Part shown: one piece after another, positions 1 to 9,291 of the stretch
How the letters are laid out: the number at the start of each line of letters is the position of its first letter
Numbering within the stretch: the first letter of the stretch is position 1
Assembly (NCBI GenBank): GCA_947089855.1
Contig: CAMUML010000031.1
Span: forward strand, 1-51,747
Direction of reading: 5' to 3'
From: an uncultured Eubacterium sp.
GTDB taxonomy: Bacteria > Bacillota > Clostridia > Lachnospirales > Lachnospiraceae
DNA: 51,747 bases
Program-made: the position numbers and the translations under genes
The notes under the pieces: generated by a model
Told to the model about the DNA's origin: nothing
Databases searched by the model: none
What the model saw: the letters and a program-made list of their open reading frames with translations, nothing else

Positions 1-9
1 CCCATAAGC

Positions 10-498
10 CTAACCTTTAACATCAGTCCCGTCCTCCGAACATGGCGTACAGATCGTGGTTATACGTTGCGTATTCCGGATAGCGTATTCCGAATAGCGT
101 ATCTGTATTGCCTGCCAAAAATAGGGCGCATAGGCACAGCAGAACAGTTCTTCCACTGTGTACCGTCTGCACTCGTCCACCTGTTCCTCCGCATCATCAT
201 AGTCAAGGACGCTCGGCGTACCGTTGCAGTAAAGGTTAAACGCCATCCTGACCACTCTCACGCTCCCGCTGGTCTGCCAGCCTTCATGCAGGCACTCCGT
301 TTTCACGCAGCCTGTCTTAAAATCATAAATACTTTTGATGTTTCTTCTTGTGTCATCGCTGATACCAAGACAATATACAAGTGCTTTATGGTACACGTCC
401 TGATACCTGACCTCTTTCAATTTCTCATAGTAGAATTTTTCATGTGCATCACTGATAAAAATAATCGCTTTCTCTGCTCCTAACGCTGTACTACTCAT
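10..498 (-). CDS. DUF6075-like hypothetical protein
   Basis: Small soluble protein of 162 residues with no signal peptide or membrane segment. The conserved block FYYEKLKE...YHKALVYCLGI...GWQTSGS...RMAFNLY is, from memory, that of the uncharacterised DUF6075 family found on clostridial mobile elements; no function is known to me. I chose the ATG at 498 rather than the in-frame ATG at 513, because the sequence around the latter supplies the GGAGG ribosome binding site (507-511) eight bases before the inner ATG. It lies on the same strand as hemZ but beyond that gene's terminator, and near three short direct repeats, so it may mark the edge of an integrated element that continues outside the window. 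Confidence 0.6.
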   Translation of the reverse strand: MSSTALGAEKAIIFISDAHEKFYYEKLKEVRYQDVYHKALVYCLGISDDTRRNIKSIYDFKTGCVKTECLHEGWQTSGSVRVVRMAFNLYCNGTPSVLDYDDAEEQVDECRRYTVEELFCCAYAPYFWQAIQIRYSEYAIRNTQRITTICTPCSEDGTDVKG

Positions 499-537
499 AC
501 ATTTTTCCTCCATTCTTGATGATTGACTATAACAAAA

Positions 538-573
538 AAGGACAGTCCTATTCGTTAGAATAAGATTGTCCTT
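538..573 (-). terminator. Rho-independent terminator of the relA-MBL-hemZ operon
   Basis: A 16-bp imperfect stem (538-553 with 558-573) and a GTTA loop are followed on the minus strand by a run of six T. It lies downstream of hemZ. Confidence 0.75.
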
Positions 574-637
574 TAGGCGCTATATTAGGTTGTTCCTCTA
601 CATCATCAAGTATTATTCAGTACCATTGGGTAAAAAA

Positions 638-676
638 TTGATGTACAATTGATGTACTAACCCTATTTTGATGTAC
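638..676. repeat. Three direct repeats of TTGATGTAC
   Basis: TTGATGTAC occurs at 638-646, 649-657 and 668-676, that is, three times in 39 bp just past the hemZ stop. Short clustered direct repeats like this are typical of recombinase or integrase arm sites, or of an operator; which one cannot be told from the sequence. Confidence 0.5.
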
Positions 677-690
677 AACAAAAACTCTTT

Positions 691-2151
691 TTAATCCTCA
701 AGAAGTTTCCGTTTTCTCTCAATCATTTCGTCGATTCTTTCTATGAAAGACGCTACATCCTTGACATTTTCGCATCTTTCGATACGTCCGTCAGGGTATA
801 CCCTCTTTGACACGCTACCGGCTCCGCAGGCGACTATGGTCTGTTTCTCTTCCATCATTAAGATATTATACAGCCCCTCCTTCCCATCTTTCGCATATCC
901 GACATTTTCAAAATTGCCTGCCATATTTTTTTGGCGGTAAAGGTAATATGGGTACATGCCCATCTGGCGGCAAGCCGCAGCAGCCGCATCTAGGTGAGCC
1001 TGTGTGTTGACCATTGTAAGGCCGGCATAGTCTTCTTTAAACATTTGGAGCCTGGCAGCACGTTTCAAGGCAAGCGAATGGACGGTAACGCTGTCTGGGC
1101 CCAGCTTTTTTATCTGGTTCAAAGTATCTTGGGCATCTTCCAGCGTTTCCTGGGGCAAGCCCATGATCAAATCCATATTTATGTTATCGAAACCTAGGCT
1201 GCGGGCCAAATAAAAGCTTTCAATAGCCTGCGCTGTAGTATGGCGCCTGCCGATCAGGTCCAGTGTTTCTTGTTTCATGGTCTGCGGGTTAATGGAAATG
1301 CGGGTAATGCCGTACCTGCGCAGCACCTCCAGTTTTTCCTGGCTGATACTGTCTGGACGCCCGGCTTCTACGGTATATTCCAGCAAATGGGAAAAATCAA
1401 AACGGATGGAAAGTGTATGCAGCAGGCGGTCCAACTGGCGCGGCGGCAGCGTAGTAGGTGTCCCGCCACCGATATAAAGGCTGTTTAGATGCTTGCCTGC
1501 AAAATGCTGGGCGGCATATGCAATCTCCTTCTCCAGTGCATCCAGATAATCGTCCAGGCGCCCTTTCCACACCGAAACTGGGTAGGAAGTAAACGAACAG
1601 TATAGGCAAGTGCTTGGGCAAAATGGGATGCCGATGTAAAGGCTGTAGCCGGTTTGGCCGTCCAGCCTTTTCAATAATTTCCGCTCCCTGTGTGCAATCT
1701 GGATACTGAGGCCTATTTTTTCTTTGGACGTCCCGTATTCCTTTTGCATATAGGTTTCGATCTCGGTTTCCTGGCTGCCGGCTTCCAGCATGGCCATTGG
1801 GATTTTCGTCGGGCGGATACCGGTAAGGGTCCCCCACGGAAGCGTCTTTCCTGTATATTTTGAAAGCAGGTTATAAATATTTTGTTTTAAACGGTTTTTT
1901 GTACTGCGCCTATCTGTAAAATCTACCGGAAAAGAAACGCTGGATATGCATTCCGCACATGCGGCATCCAACAGCCTCAGATCAACGGCGTCTTCCTGAT
2001 AGGTAACGTAAAGCCGCAGAAGTGCTGGCTGCGGCATTTCTTTTTCTGCACATGCGGCAGACACAAAAACATTCTCTGATGGATAAAATGCTTTCACCAG
2101 AGAATGGATGTCATATGCAAAATCTTCTTTATTTAACTGCACTACGATCAT
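691..2151 (-). CDS. hemZ: Oxygen-independent coproporphyrinogen dehydrogenase-like radical SAM protein HemZ
   Basis: Cytoplasmic radical SAM enzyme of 486 residues, the usual length for HemZ. The 4Fe-4S motif is CPSTCLYC with cysteines at 178, 182 and 185, and the glycine-rich SAM-binding GGGTP follows at about 228-232. The N-terminal 160-residue extension carrying LPWGTLTGIRPTK is characteristic of HemZ as opposed to HemN/HemW. The family is assigned to anaerobic oxidation of coproporphyrinogen III, but activity of clostridial HemZ is poorly tested. It is the last gene of a relA-MBL-hemZ operon, 17 bp after the MBL gene, and ends at a clear terminator. Confidence 0.9.
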   Translation of the reverse strand: MIVVQLNKEDFAYDIHSLVKAFYPSENVFVSAACAEKEMPQPALLRLYVTYQEDAVDLRLLDAACAECISSVSFPVDFTDRRSTKNRLKQNIYNLLSKYTGKTLPWGTLTGIRPTKIPMAMLEAGSQETEIETYMQKEYGTSKEKIGLSIQIAHRERKLLKRLDGQTGYSLYIGIPFCPSTCLYCSFTSYPVSVWKGRLDDYLDALEKEIAYAAQHFAGKHLNSLYIGGGTPTTLPPRQLDRLLHTLSIRFDFSHLLEYTVEAGRPDSISQEKLEVLRRYGITRISINPQTMKQETLDLIGRRHTTAQAIESFYLARSLGFDNINMDLIMGLPQETLEDAQDTLNQIKKLGPDSVTVHSLALKRAARLQMFKEDYAGLTMVNTQAHLDAAAAACRQMGMYPYYLYRQKNMAGNFENVGYAKDGKEGLYNILMMEEKQTIVACGAGSVSKRVYPDGRIERCENVKDVASFIERIDEMIERKRKLLED

Positions 2152-2168
2152 ATCTTATGCACCCAACC

Positions 2169-2795
2169 CTATAAAAATGGATTATACTGCCGTTCTTCGC
2201 CGATTGTCGTCCACTCGTTATGCCCCGGCAATACTTTTGTATCATTTGGCAATACCAACAGCCTTTCTTTTATACTGCGCACAATTTGCGCCATACTGCC
2301 GCCCGGAAAATCGGTACGCCCAACAGACTGGCAAAATAAGGTATCGCCGCTAAATAAAATACCCTCGCTTTGTATATAAAAGCAAACCCCGCCTGGCGTA
2401 TGCCCTGGCGTATGGTAAACCTCAATTTCAAACCCTGCAACTGATATATGGTCTGTTTCCCCATGAAAATACTGGTCCGCATGGAATGCGATCCTTGCGC
2501 CAATCATACCGCTGCAGTTATACGCTGGGTTTTCCATTGTTTCTTTATCTGCTTCATGTACATAGATGGAAATGCCATAATGCTGTGCCAGTTCCTGGGC
2601 TGCCATACAATGGTCAAAATGCCCATGTGTCAGCAAAACTGCTACTGGGGCAAGGCCATTTTCATCGATATAGGCAATCAGCGCTGCTGCGTTATCGCCT
2701 GGATCAACAATAAATGCTTCTTTTGTTTTGCTATTGCACGCCACATAGCAATTCGTGGCCACATCTCCAACGATAAAACCTTTTACTGTCATCAT
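2169..2795 (-). CDS. MBL-fold metallo-hydrolase, glyoxalase II-like
   Basis: A 208-residue metallo-beta-lactamase fold protein. Metal ligands are visible in order: THGHFDH at 56-62, H132 in HTPGHTPG, D151 in SGDTLF and H192 in LPGHNEW. The size and motifs match the short hydroxyacylglutathione-hydrolase-like proteins that commonly sit between rel and hemZ in clostridia; the true substrate is unknown (thioesters such as S-lactoyl thiols are a guess). There is no signal peptide, so it is cytoplasmic. The start is ATGATG at 2795, with AGAGGGA just upstream. Confidence 0.85.
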   Translation of the reverse strand: MMTVKGFIVGDVATNCYVACNSKTKEAFIVDPGDNAAALIAYIDENGLAPVAVLLTHGHFDHCMAAQELAQHYGISIYVHEADKETMENPAYNCSGMIGARIAFHADQYFHGETDHISVAGFEIEVYHTPGHTPGGVCFYIQSEGILFSGDTLFCQSVGRTDFPGGSMAQIVRSIKERLLVLPNDTKVLPGHNEWTTIGEERQYNPFL

Positions 2796-2910
2796 TTCTT
2801 TATCCCTCTATCCTGTCATTTTTATATCTGATGCCGGCGTACCGTAAGCCCTTGGCAAACGCCATCCGCCTGCTGGCCCAGACATAGCCATATAACTTAT
2901 GCCGCCTGCA

Positions 2911-5232
2911 TTAGCCCGAAGTCCGTTCAATATCTACTACGCTTTCCACTTGCCGGATCTTCTCAATGATCCGGTTCATTTCTTCTTTGCCTTTTGTGCC
3001 GAATGCAATGGAAATCGTGGCAATTCCCTGTTTGCTTGTCTGCGAATGGATGGAATTGATGTCAATCTCCCGTTCAGTGAAAATACGTGTGATGTCAACC
3101 AAAAGCCCTGTCCGGTTATTTCCATAAATTTTGACTTCGCCCAGGTACAGCCCATGCTCGCCGCCCTCGCAGCCTACCTGCCATTCGGCATCAATGACAC
3201 GTTTTTTTTCCATATCGTTTAAATGCATCATATTAATGCAGTCTGTCCGGTGTATGGTGACGCCGCGCCCCCTGGTAATATATCCGCAGATTTCATCCCC
3301 CGGGACCGGGCTGCAGCATTTTGCAAAATGGGCCGCTACATCATGCAGCCCGTGGACGATAATGCCGCTTTTGGAGCTTACAAGCACGTTCTTGTGGCTG
3401 CCTTCCAGCGTTTCCGCCTGCACAAGTACTTCATCGTCCGTAAGGGTGATCGGATGGTCTTTTAAATATTCGTCATGCATCCTGTTGACGACGCTTGCCT
3501 CTTTCAATCCGCCGTGCCCTACGGTTGCAAGACAGGCATTCCAATTATTAAATCCATATTTACGGATTACTTTTTCCTGGTAAATAGATTTATTCAACAG
3601 GGAAAAATCAAGCCCTTTTGACCTGCAGTATGCAATGATCAAATCTTTGCCGCGCTGGATATTTTCTTCTTTCAGTTCACTGCGGAACCATTGGTTGATT
3701 TTTGTCCTCGCCTGTGTGCTTTTGACAATATTCAGCCAGTCATGGCTTGGGCCTTTTGAATTCTGCGATGTGATAACTTCGATACGGTCGCCGTTTTGAA
3801 TCGTATAATCAATGGTCACGAGCCTGCCGTTGACCTTTGCGCCGATCATGCGGTTGCCGACGGCGGAATGGATGCTGTAAGCAAAATCTACCGGAGTGGA
3901 ACCGTTTGGCAGGTTTTTTACGTCTCCATCCGGCGTAAAACAAAAAACGGTATCCGAAAACAAATCCAGGTCGCTTTTCAGCACGCTCATAAATTCTTTA
4001 TTATCAGATAAATCCTGCTGCCACTCCAGGATCTGGCGAAGCCAGCTTAACTTTTCTTCTTCCTGGTTGCCTGTCGATTTTACGCCGTTTGCAGCTTCTT
4101 TATATTTCCAATGCGCCGCAATCCCGTATTCTGCGATCCGGTGCATTTCTTCGGTCCGTATCTGGATCTCAAACGGCTGGCCGTCTGAACCCATAAGCGT
4201 TGTATGCAGCGACTGGTAGCGGTTTGGCTTTGGCATTGCGATATAATCTTTAAAACGCCCCGGCAGCGGCACATAATGTTCATGGATCACCCCCAATGAT
4301 GCATAACAGTCCCGGATGTCCTTTACGATAATGCGGATGGCAAAAAGGTCATAGATCTGGTCGAGCGTCTTATTCTGGTTGACCATTTTTTTATAAATAC
4401 TGAAAAAATGCTTTGCCCGGCCCCCGATTTCTGCATGGATGCCTGCACGTTCGATAATCTTGCGCACTTCCTCTGTAAGCCCCCGGATATAATCATCCTG
4501 CGCTGTCTTGCGCTGCGCCACCTGTTCCACCAGGTCCAGGTAGGCAGCCGGCTCCAAATATTTTAAGGACAGGTCGTCCAGTTCAATCTTTACTTTCGAT
4601 ATACCAAGGCGCTGCGCGATCGGGGAATAAATATCCATTGTTTCCCTTGCGATCTTCTTTTGCTTTTCACGGCGCATATATTGTAAGGTACGCATATTGT
4701 GCAGCCGGTCGGCCAGCTTGATCAGTATGACACGAATATCCTTGGCCATTGCAAGGAACATCTTACGCAGGTTTTCCGCCTGTATTTCCACTTTGTCCGC
4801 ATCGTAAGACAGCTGTTCGAGCTTTGTGACGCCGTCAACCAGCAGCGCTACCTCCGAGCCAAATTCCTGTGCGATCTCCTCATCTGTCATTACCGTATCT
4901 TCTACTACGTCGTGCAGCAGCCCGGCTACGATGGTTTCTTTGTCCAGTTCAAGCTCCGCGAGAATGACGGCAACGCACAGCGGATGGATAATATATGCCT
5001 CCCCAGACTTACGCTTTTGGTCTTTGTGCGCATCCCTTGCGATCTGATACGCCTTTTCCACCTGCGAAATATCCGCAGACGGGTGGTATTTGGAAATACT
5101 TCCAACCAGCTCTTTATACAATGCCCCTGGTTCCATAAAATCCGGGAATTTCCGCACGCTTCCCCGCCTTGCGCCAATTTTTATTTCTAAATCTTCTATA
5201 TGCTGTAATGTTTCCATAGATAATTCTGCCAT
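2911..5232 (-). CDS. relA: Bifunctional (p)ppGpp synthetase/hydrolase Rel
   Basis: Long RelA/SpoT homologue of 773 residues that makes and degrades the stringent-response alarmone (p)ppGpp. In order: an HD hydrolase domain with HDVVEDT near residue 107, the synthetase domain with MPKPNRYQSLHTT and the EIQIRT block, a TGS domain (FCFTPDGDVKNLPNGSTPVDFAY), a zinc-finger-like segment (AKCCSPVPGDEICGYITRG) and a C-terminal ACT domain. Both the HD pair and the synthetase residues look intact, so it should be bifunctional. The ATG at 5232 is preferred to the GTG at 5241 because AGGTGA lies six bases before it. It heads the relA-MBL-hemZ operon behind a sigma-A promoter. The dtd gene often found next to rel is not here. 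Confidence 0.95.
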   Translation of the reverse strand: MAELSMETLQHIEDLEIKIGARRGSVRKFPDFMEPGALYKELVGSISKYHPSADISQVEKAYQIARDAHKDQKRKSGEAYIIHPLCVAVILAELELDKETIVAGLLHDVVEDTVMTDEEIAQEFGSEVALLVDGVTKLEQLSYDADKVEIQAENLRKMFLAMAKDIRVILIKLADRLHNMRTLQYMRREKQKKIARETMDIYSPIAQRLGISKVKIELDDLSLKYLEPAAYLDLVEQVAQRKTAQDDYIRGLTEEVRKIIERAGIHAEIGGRAKHFFSIYKKMVNQNKTLDQIYDLFAIRIIVKDIRDCYASLGVIHEHYVPLPGRFKDYIAMPKPNRYQSLHTTLMGSDGQPFEIQIRTEEMHRIAEYGIAAHWKYKEAANGVKSTGNQEEEKLSWLRQILEWQQDLSDNKEFMSVLKSDLDLFSDTVFCFTPDGDVKNLPNGSTPVDFAYSIHSAVGNRMIGAKVNGRLVTIDYTIQNGDRIEVITSQNSKGPSHDWLNIVKSTQARTKINQWFRSELKEENIQRGKDLIIAYCRSKGLDFSLLNKSIYQEKVIRKYGFNNWNACLATVGHGGLKEASVVNRMHDEYLKDHPITLTDDEVLVQAETLEGSHKNVLVSSKSGIIVHGLHDVAAHFAKCCSPVPGDEICGYITRGRGVTIHRTDCINMMHLNDMEKKRVIDAEWQVGCEGGEHGLYLGEVKIYGNNRTGLLVDITRIFTEREIDINSIHSQTSKQGIATISIAFGTKGKEEMNRIIEKIRQVESVVDIERTSG

Positions 5233-5296
5233 ACTGATCACCTGCTTTCCCGGCTTGCTTTCTTTGTCTTATTTCTGTCAATATCGATAATTATGA

Positions 5297-5325
5297 ATTA
5301 TACTCAATTTACTGGAAAATTGCAA
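5297..5325 (-). promoter_or_regulatory. Sigma-A promoter of relA
   Basis: On the minus strand TTGCAA (5320-5325) and TATAAT (5297-5302) are separated by exactly 17 bp and lie about 65 bp before the relA start. Confidence 0.75.
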
Positions 5326-5365
5326 CGATTGTATGAAATTTATTATGGCGGCAAATTTATGATAC

Positions 5366-5395
5366 AGGGCGATATTGAAAATCCGCTTCGCAAAA
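5366..5395 (+). repeat. Decayed copy of the double-hairpin repeat (family 1, copy A)
   Basis: GGGCGATATTGAAAATCCGC followed by TTCGCAAAAC matches the second hairpin of the family-1 element seen at 29.1, 43.9 and 48.3 kb. The first hairpin and the ends are not recognisable, so this is a remnant. Confidence 0.5.
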
Positions 5396-5443
5396 CCAGC
5401 CCATAAATCGTAACCAGCTGTTACTAGCCACGGATAATGGTAC

Positions 5444-5782
5444 TCAAACCATATCCACAATAGGATGCTGTACCCATATCTGCTTCTCATACAGCCCCAT
5501 TTTCAGCAGCTCTGGCATCTGGCTATCAAAAGCTTCCTGAACTTTATATTCTTTTAGCAGTTTTAGCAGGTACGATTCTTTTTCGTTTTTGGGTTCATAG
5601 CCTGTAAGCAGGGGGCTTATAAATGCCTCCAGTTCCTTTGGTACTGGCGCCTGCTGCGGAATCTGGCCTGCCAGATGGCATAATAAACCGCCTGCATAGT
5701 AAAATTCATAATTGCCCATTAAAATCGAGGCATTTAAGGTACATTTAATAATGACGCTCTGCCTCGCAAGGATTACTTCCAT
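5444..5782 (-). CDS. DUF3837-like small protein
   Basis: A 112-residue cytoplasmic protein with no membrane segment. The opening (MEVILARQSVIIKCTLNASILMG...YYAGGLLCHL) resembles, from memory, the DUF3837 proteins of clostridia, whose function is unknown. AAGGGG lies eight bases before the ATG. It sits alone between relA and the sugar importer operon. Confidence 0.6.
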   Translation of the reverse strand: MEVILARQSVIIKCTLNASILMGNYEFYYAGGLLCHLAGQIPQQAPVPKELEAFISPLLTGYEPKNEKESYLLKLLKEYKVQEAFDSQMPELLKMGLYEKQIWVQHPIVDMV

Positions 5783-5851
5783 ATATATTTCCCCTTATCC
5801 AATTTTGAATGATACCATTCTAATACAAGTTAAAAATAAAATCAACGGCAA

Positions 5852-5883
5852 AAACGGCTGCCATAAACTTATGGCAGCCGTTT
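5852..5883 (-). terminator. Terminator of the sugar ABC importer operon
   Basis: AACGGCTGCCATAA pairs perfectly with its complement across a 3-base loop, and on the minus strand a run of five T follows. It lies 20 bp after the stop of the second permease. Confidence 0.85.
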
Positions 5884-5903
5884 CCACTGGCTTTTCCTTC
5901 TTT

Positions 5904-6752
5904 CTATTCTTTGACACCGCCAAGCGTTACGCCGGCGATAATATACTTCGATAAAATGAGATATACGATAATAATCGGGACAATGGCTACCGTAATCATC
6001 ATGTAAATTTTAGCCATATCAAAATTCATATAATCCGCGCTACGCAGCGTAGCAATAAGAATTGGAACCGTCATCTTTTCCTTCGATTGGATCACCAGTG
6101 CAGGGACGAAATAATTGTTCCACGAACCTACGAAGGTAAATATTGCCTGTACCGCAACCGCCGGCTTCATAATCGGAAGGACGATCCGGTTAAATGTTTT
6201 AAATTCCCCCGAACCATCGATCCTCGCTGCTTCAATCAATGACAGCGGAAGCGACGACTGCAAATAGCTGTACATAAAGTAAAAGACAGACGGGGATGCA
6301 ATGGATGGGATAATCAGCGGAAGCAACGAATCATACATCCCCATATTGGTAACCAGCCGTAAAAACCCCATTGCCGTAACCTGGGTCGGCATAACCAAAA
6401 TAGCCATAATAAATGTAAATGCCGCTTTCTTTCCTTTAAAGTCATATGCATACAAGCCATAAGCGGTCAATGCGGAAAAATAAGTACAGATCGCCGCCGA
6501 ACATCCGGAAACCAGCAGGCTGTTTAAAATACCCCGGAACATCGGGAAGGTACCGTCATTTGCAACATTGCTTAAGTTTTCCAGTAAATGTGACCCTGGC
6601 AGCGCCGAAAACCCTTTCTGCAATTCTGCATGGGAACGTGTCGCATTTACAAACAGGATATAGAAAAAGAATAAGCACATAAATGACAGAAGGATAAGTA
6701 CGATATGTGCGAAAACGGTGCGCACACGATTGGCTACATTTGATTTCATCAT
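5904..6752 (-). CDS. Carbohydrate ABC transporter permease, MalG/LacG-like
   Basis: Inner permease of a CUT1-type sugar importer, 282 residues and about six membrane spans. The cytoplasmic EAA loop that docks on the ATPase is visible as EAARIDGSGEFKTFNRIVLPIMKPA-type sequence near residues 175-200. It follows the MalF-like permease by 12 bp and closes the operon. No ATPase gene is in the operon, so an MsiK-type shared ATPase encoded elsewhere must energise it (inference from CUT1 systems). Confidence 0.92.
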   Translation of the reverse strand: MMKSNVANRVRTVFAHIVLILLSFMCLFFFYILFVNATRSHAELQKGFSALPGSHLLENLSNVANDGTFPMFRGILNSLLVSGCSAAICTYFSALTAYGLYAYDFKGKKAAFTFIMAILVMPTQVTAMGFLRLVTNMGMYDSLLPLIIPSIASPSVFYFMYSYLQSSLPLSLIEAARIDGSGEFKTFNRIVLPIMKPAVAVQAIFTFVGSWNNYFVPALVIQSKEKMTVPILIATLRSADYMNFDMAKIYMMITVAIVPIIIVYLILSKYIIAGVTLGGVKE

Positions 6753-6764
6753 CGAATCTCCTTT

Positions 6765-7715
6765 CTACCTCCTGGCTTTTTTGGCAGCTTTTTTTGCCGC
6801 TGCCTTCGATCCATCCGGATCGTTATTATTGGTCATACGGTACACAATAAAACATAAAATACCGCTGACGATAAACAGATAAACGGATAATGCACCTGCC
6901 ATGCCGTAATTTTTACTCTTAAGGTGGCTATTTAGGAACATAATCAATGTCATGGACGTACGGTCTGGGCTCCCCTGCCCGTTCGTCAAGATCTGCGGCA
7001 CATCGAACATCTGCAGCCCGCCGATAATAGAAGTGATCAGTGTATAGGCGAGGATTGGCCGTATCAATGGCAATGTGATACGGAAAAACCGCTGTATGCT
7101 GTTGCAGCCATCCAGCTCCGACGCCTCAAAAATATCCGGGCTAATACCCATAATCGCAGCCATCAGCATAATAGTCGTATTCCCAAACCACATCAAAAAA
7201 TTCATAAACCCTACCAGTGACCTAGTCCCAAATACTGTCCCAAGGAAATCAAACGGCTTGCTGATTACCCCTAGCGACATTAAAATAGAATTAATCGGCC
7301 CGTTCGTAGAAAACATGGTAAAAAACAACATCGCAAACGCAGAGGCCATGATCAGGTTTGGCAGGTATATAACTACCTTAAAAAATTGTGTCCCACGGAT
7401 TTTCAAACGGGCGTCTACAAACCAGGATGCAAGCAGCAGCGCGATCACAATCTGCGGGATAAAGCCAATAATCCATAAAATAAATGTATTTCCCGCATAC
7501 TTAAGCATATCTGACGATAGCAGGCTGGTATAATTTTCCATTCCAATGAAATTCGGGCCGATTTCTTTAATCCCGGAACGATAATATTCGAAAAAACTGT
7601 ACCGGACCGTATCTACCAAAGGAATCAAAGAAAATATGAAAAAACTGGCAAAAAACGGAAGAATAAAAATATATCCCCATTTTGCATAACTGACGCTTTT
7701 ACTTTTTGGTTTCAT
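6765..7715 (-). CDS. Carbohydrate ABC transporter permease, MalF/UgpA-like
   Basis: Permease of 316 residues with about six spans. The EAA loop is present (EASELDGCNSIQRFF...LPLIRP). The C-terminus is lysine- and alanine-rich (AAAKKAAKKARR), which is common in clostridial homologues. It is the middle gene of binding protein - permease - permease, and probably pairs with the next gene to form the channel. Substrate is inferred only from the neighbouring GH94 enzyme: an oligosaccharide, likely a beta-linked gluco-oligosaccharide. Confidence 0.92.
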   Translation of the reverse strand: MKPKSKSVSYAKWGYIFILPFFASFFIFSLIPLVDTVRYSFFEYYRSGIKEIGPNFIGMENYTSLLSSDMLKYAGNTFILWIIGFIPQIVIALLLASWFVDARLKIRGTQFFKVVIYLPNLIMASAFAMLFFTMFSTNGPINSILMSLGVISKPFDFLGTVFGTRSLVGFMNFLMWFGNTTIMLMAAIMGISPDIFEASELDGCNSIQRFFRITLPLIRPILAYTLITSIIGGLQMFDVPQILTNGQGSPDRTSMTLIMFLNSHLKSKNYGMAGALSVYLFIVSGILCFIVYRMTNNNDPDGSKAAAKKAAKKARR

Positions 7716-7776
7716 AAATAATCATCCCTTTCTCATATGCTATGGTGCGCCAGGAGCCCCGTAGTTTTTTGCTGGC

Positions 7777-9174
7777 TTATTCTGGCCACTGGACTTTGGT
7801 AAGTTCTGGATAACGTTCTATAATCGCTGTTTCAAAGTTTTCCTTTGCTTTCGCAAATTCAACCTGCCCCTGGAAATAATCACTAAACGCGTTCTGGATC
7901 AGTTCCACGCATCCTTGGTCATACGCTGACAATGGCGCTATAACAACCTTTTCTGCAACTGGGGTAAAATATTTAAATGCGTTCTGGCCGCCGAGGAATT
8001 TGGATGCATACACCTTGTCATTTTCTGCTGCTTTCTTCATATTGGTTTTCGCATTTGTATAATCGGAATATTTCTCAGAAATTTTTGCAAGGTTTTCTTC
8101 ATTTGCAGTCATTGCAAGGATAATATCCTTTACATGTTGCGGATTATCAGTCCCTGTGCATGCATGGATATAAGATCCGCCCCAATTATACTCCTGCGGC
8201 GGGTTGGTAACTGCCCATTCCCCTTCTGCGCCGTCCCAATTTTTCTTTAATGTAAAATCAATGCCCCATGCTGGAAATAGGAACGCGAATACTTTTGATT
8301 TTGACCCCATTGCTTTATTCCAGTCATCGTTAAACTGCCCTTTGACCGTCTTATCGAAATACCCCGCGTCTAGCCATTCCTTTGAATCGTTGATCCAGTC
8401 CATAATTTTTTGGTCTATTACGACCGTTGTTTCACCCGGGCTGACCCAAGGCTGTCCAATGCTGTTGCCATATAGCCGGAAGGTGTCTGCATAAGAAGAA
8501 AACGTATAATACCCCTTCTCTTTTAATTCTTTTGCTGTTTCTTTCATCGTATCCCAGTCTTTTACCTTTTCTCCGATTGTAACCGGGTCGTCTGTCCCAA
8601 AGGCCTCCTTTGCAATATCACGCCGGTATACCAGCAGCCCTGGGCAGCACTGCCAGGTTGACGCCCTTTGCACACCATTCACATCCGAAGCGGTCACTTT
8701 CGTAAAGTCATACTGGTCTGCTAAATCTTTTTCTGGATCAATCCCAAGGTCTACAAGCGGCATTGCGACATCTGCTTCTGCATCTGTATATTTATTTACA
8801 TAATCTGTTTCTGACAAAAAAATATCGACCTTATCGTCAGCTTCCGCGTCTGCCTGCTTTAAAAGCGCCTCATCCAGCTTCTGCTGGTATACCCCATCCT
8901 GGTTTGGGTTTGTAATCCAATGGATTTCCGTCCCATCTTTTAGCGTTGTTACGGTCCCGTCTTTAGAAGTCTTTTCTACTTCTGGATAGACGTCCTGCAA
9001 GCGTTGGCTGAATTCACTGTTCCAGCTATAAATATTAATTACTTTGCCTTCTGGCATCTCGGGCTGCCCTGCCCCATTTCCCTGTGTCTGTGCATCCGGC
9101 TCTTTCCCACAACCAGACAATGCACCGGCAGCCATTGCTGCCACTAATAACATACTGGCCACTTTCTTTTTCAT
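7777..9174 (-). CDS. Extracellular sugar-binding lipoprotein of the ABC importer
   Basis: Family 1 solute-binding protein of 465 residues. The N-terminus has a lysine-rich start, a hydrophobic core and the lipobox LSGC with the lipidated cysteine at 22, so it is anchored outside the membrane. It delivers substrate to the two permeases encoded after it. Conserved W/F/Y-rich segments fit sugar stacking (for example FAFLFPAWGIDFTLKKNWDG). The leader contains a TATAAT box without a good -35 box and, upstream, the 19-bp motif shared with two other operons, so transcription probably needs an activator. Confidence 0.9.
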   Translation of the reverse strand: MKKKVASMLLVAAMAAGALSGCGKEPDAQTQGNGAGQPEMPEGKVINIYSWNSEFSQRLQDVYPEVEKTSKDGTVTTLKDGTEIHWITNPNQDGVYQQKLDEALLKQADAEADDKVDIFLSETDYVNKYTDAEADVAMPLVDLGIDPEKDLADQYDFTKVTASDVNGVQRASTWQCCPGLLVYRRDIAKEAFGTDDPVTIGEKVKDWDTMKETAKELKEKGYYTFSSYADTFRLYGNSIGQPWVSPGETTVVIDQKIMDWINDSKEWLDAGYFDKTVKGQFNDDWNKAMGSKSKVFAFLFPAWGIDFTLKKNWDGAEGEWAVTNPPQEYNWGGSYIHACTGTDNPQHVKDIILAMTANEENLAKISEKYSDYTNAKTNMKKAAENDKVYASKFLGGQNAFKYFTPVAEKVVIAPLSAYDQGCVELIQNAFSDYFQGQVEFAKAKENFETAIIERYPELTKVQWPE

Positions 9175-9219
9175 TTTGAAATCCTCCTTTTTTATATGTT
9201 TGATTGCATTGCAATGTCT

Positions 9220-9281
9220 ATTATAACGGCATATATTCCGTCCTATATACTAGATAAGTTCAAAAAATATCAAAATGATGC
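9220..9281 (-). promoter_or_regulatory. Importer promoter with shared 19-bp operator (site 1)
   Basis: On the minus strand GCATCATTTTGATATTTTT (9263-9281) lies 37 bp before a TATAAT box (9220-9225), with no convincing -35 box. The same motif at nearly the same distance precedes the GH94 gene at 11.7 kb and the chemoreceptor operon at 18.8 kb. This is the layout expected for an AraC-type activator; the divergent regulator at 12.1 kb is the obvious candidate. Confidence 0.6.
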
Positions 9282-9291
9282 CCCATATATC

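Noticed and set aside
2796-2910. Possible remnant of dtd between relA and the MBL gene
   Set aside because: The 115-bp gap shows no recognisable D-aminoacyl-tRNA deacylase sequence.
5278-5490. 70-residue minus-strand frame before relA
   Set aside because: It runs across the relA promoter and a decayed family-1 repeat and lacks a ribosome binding site.
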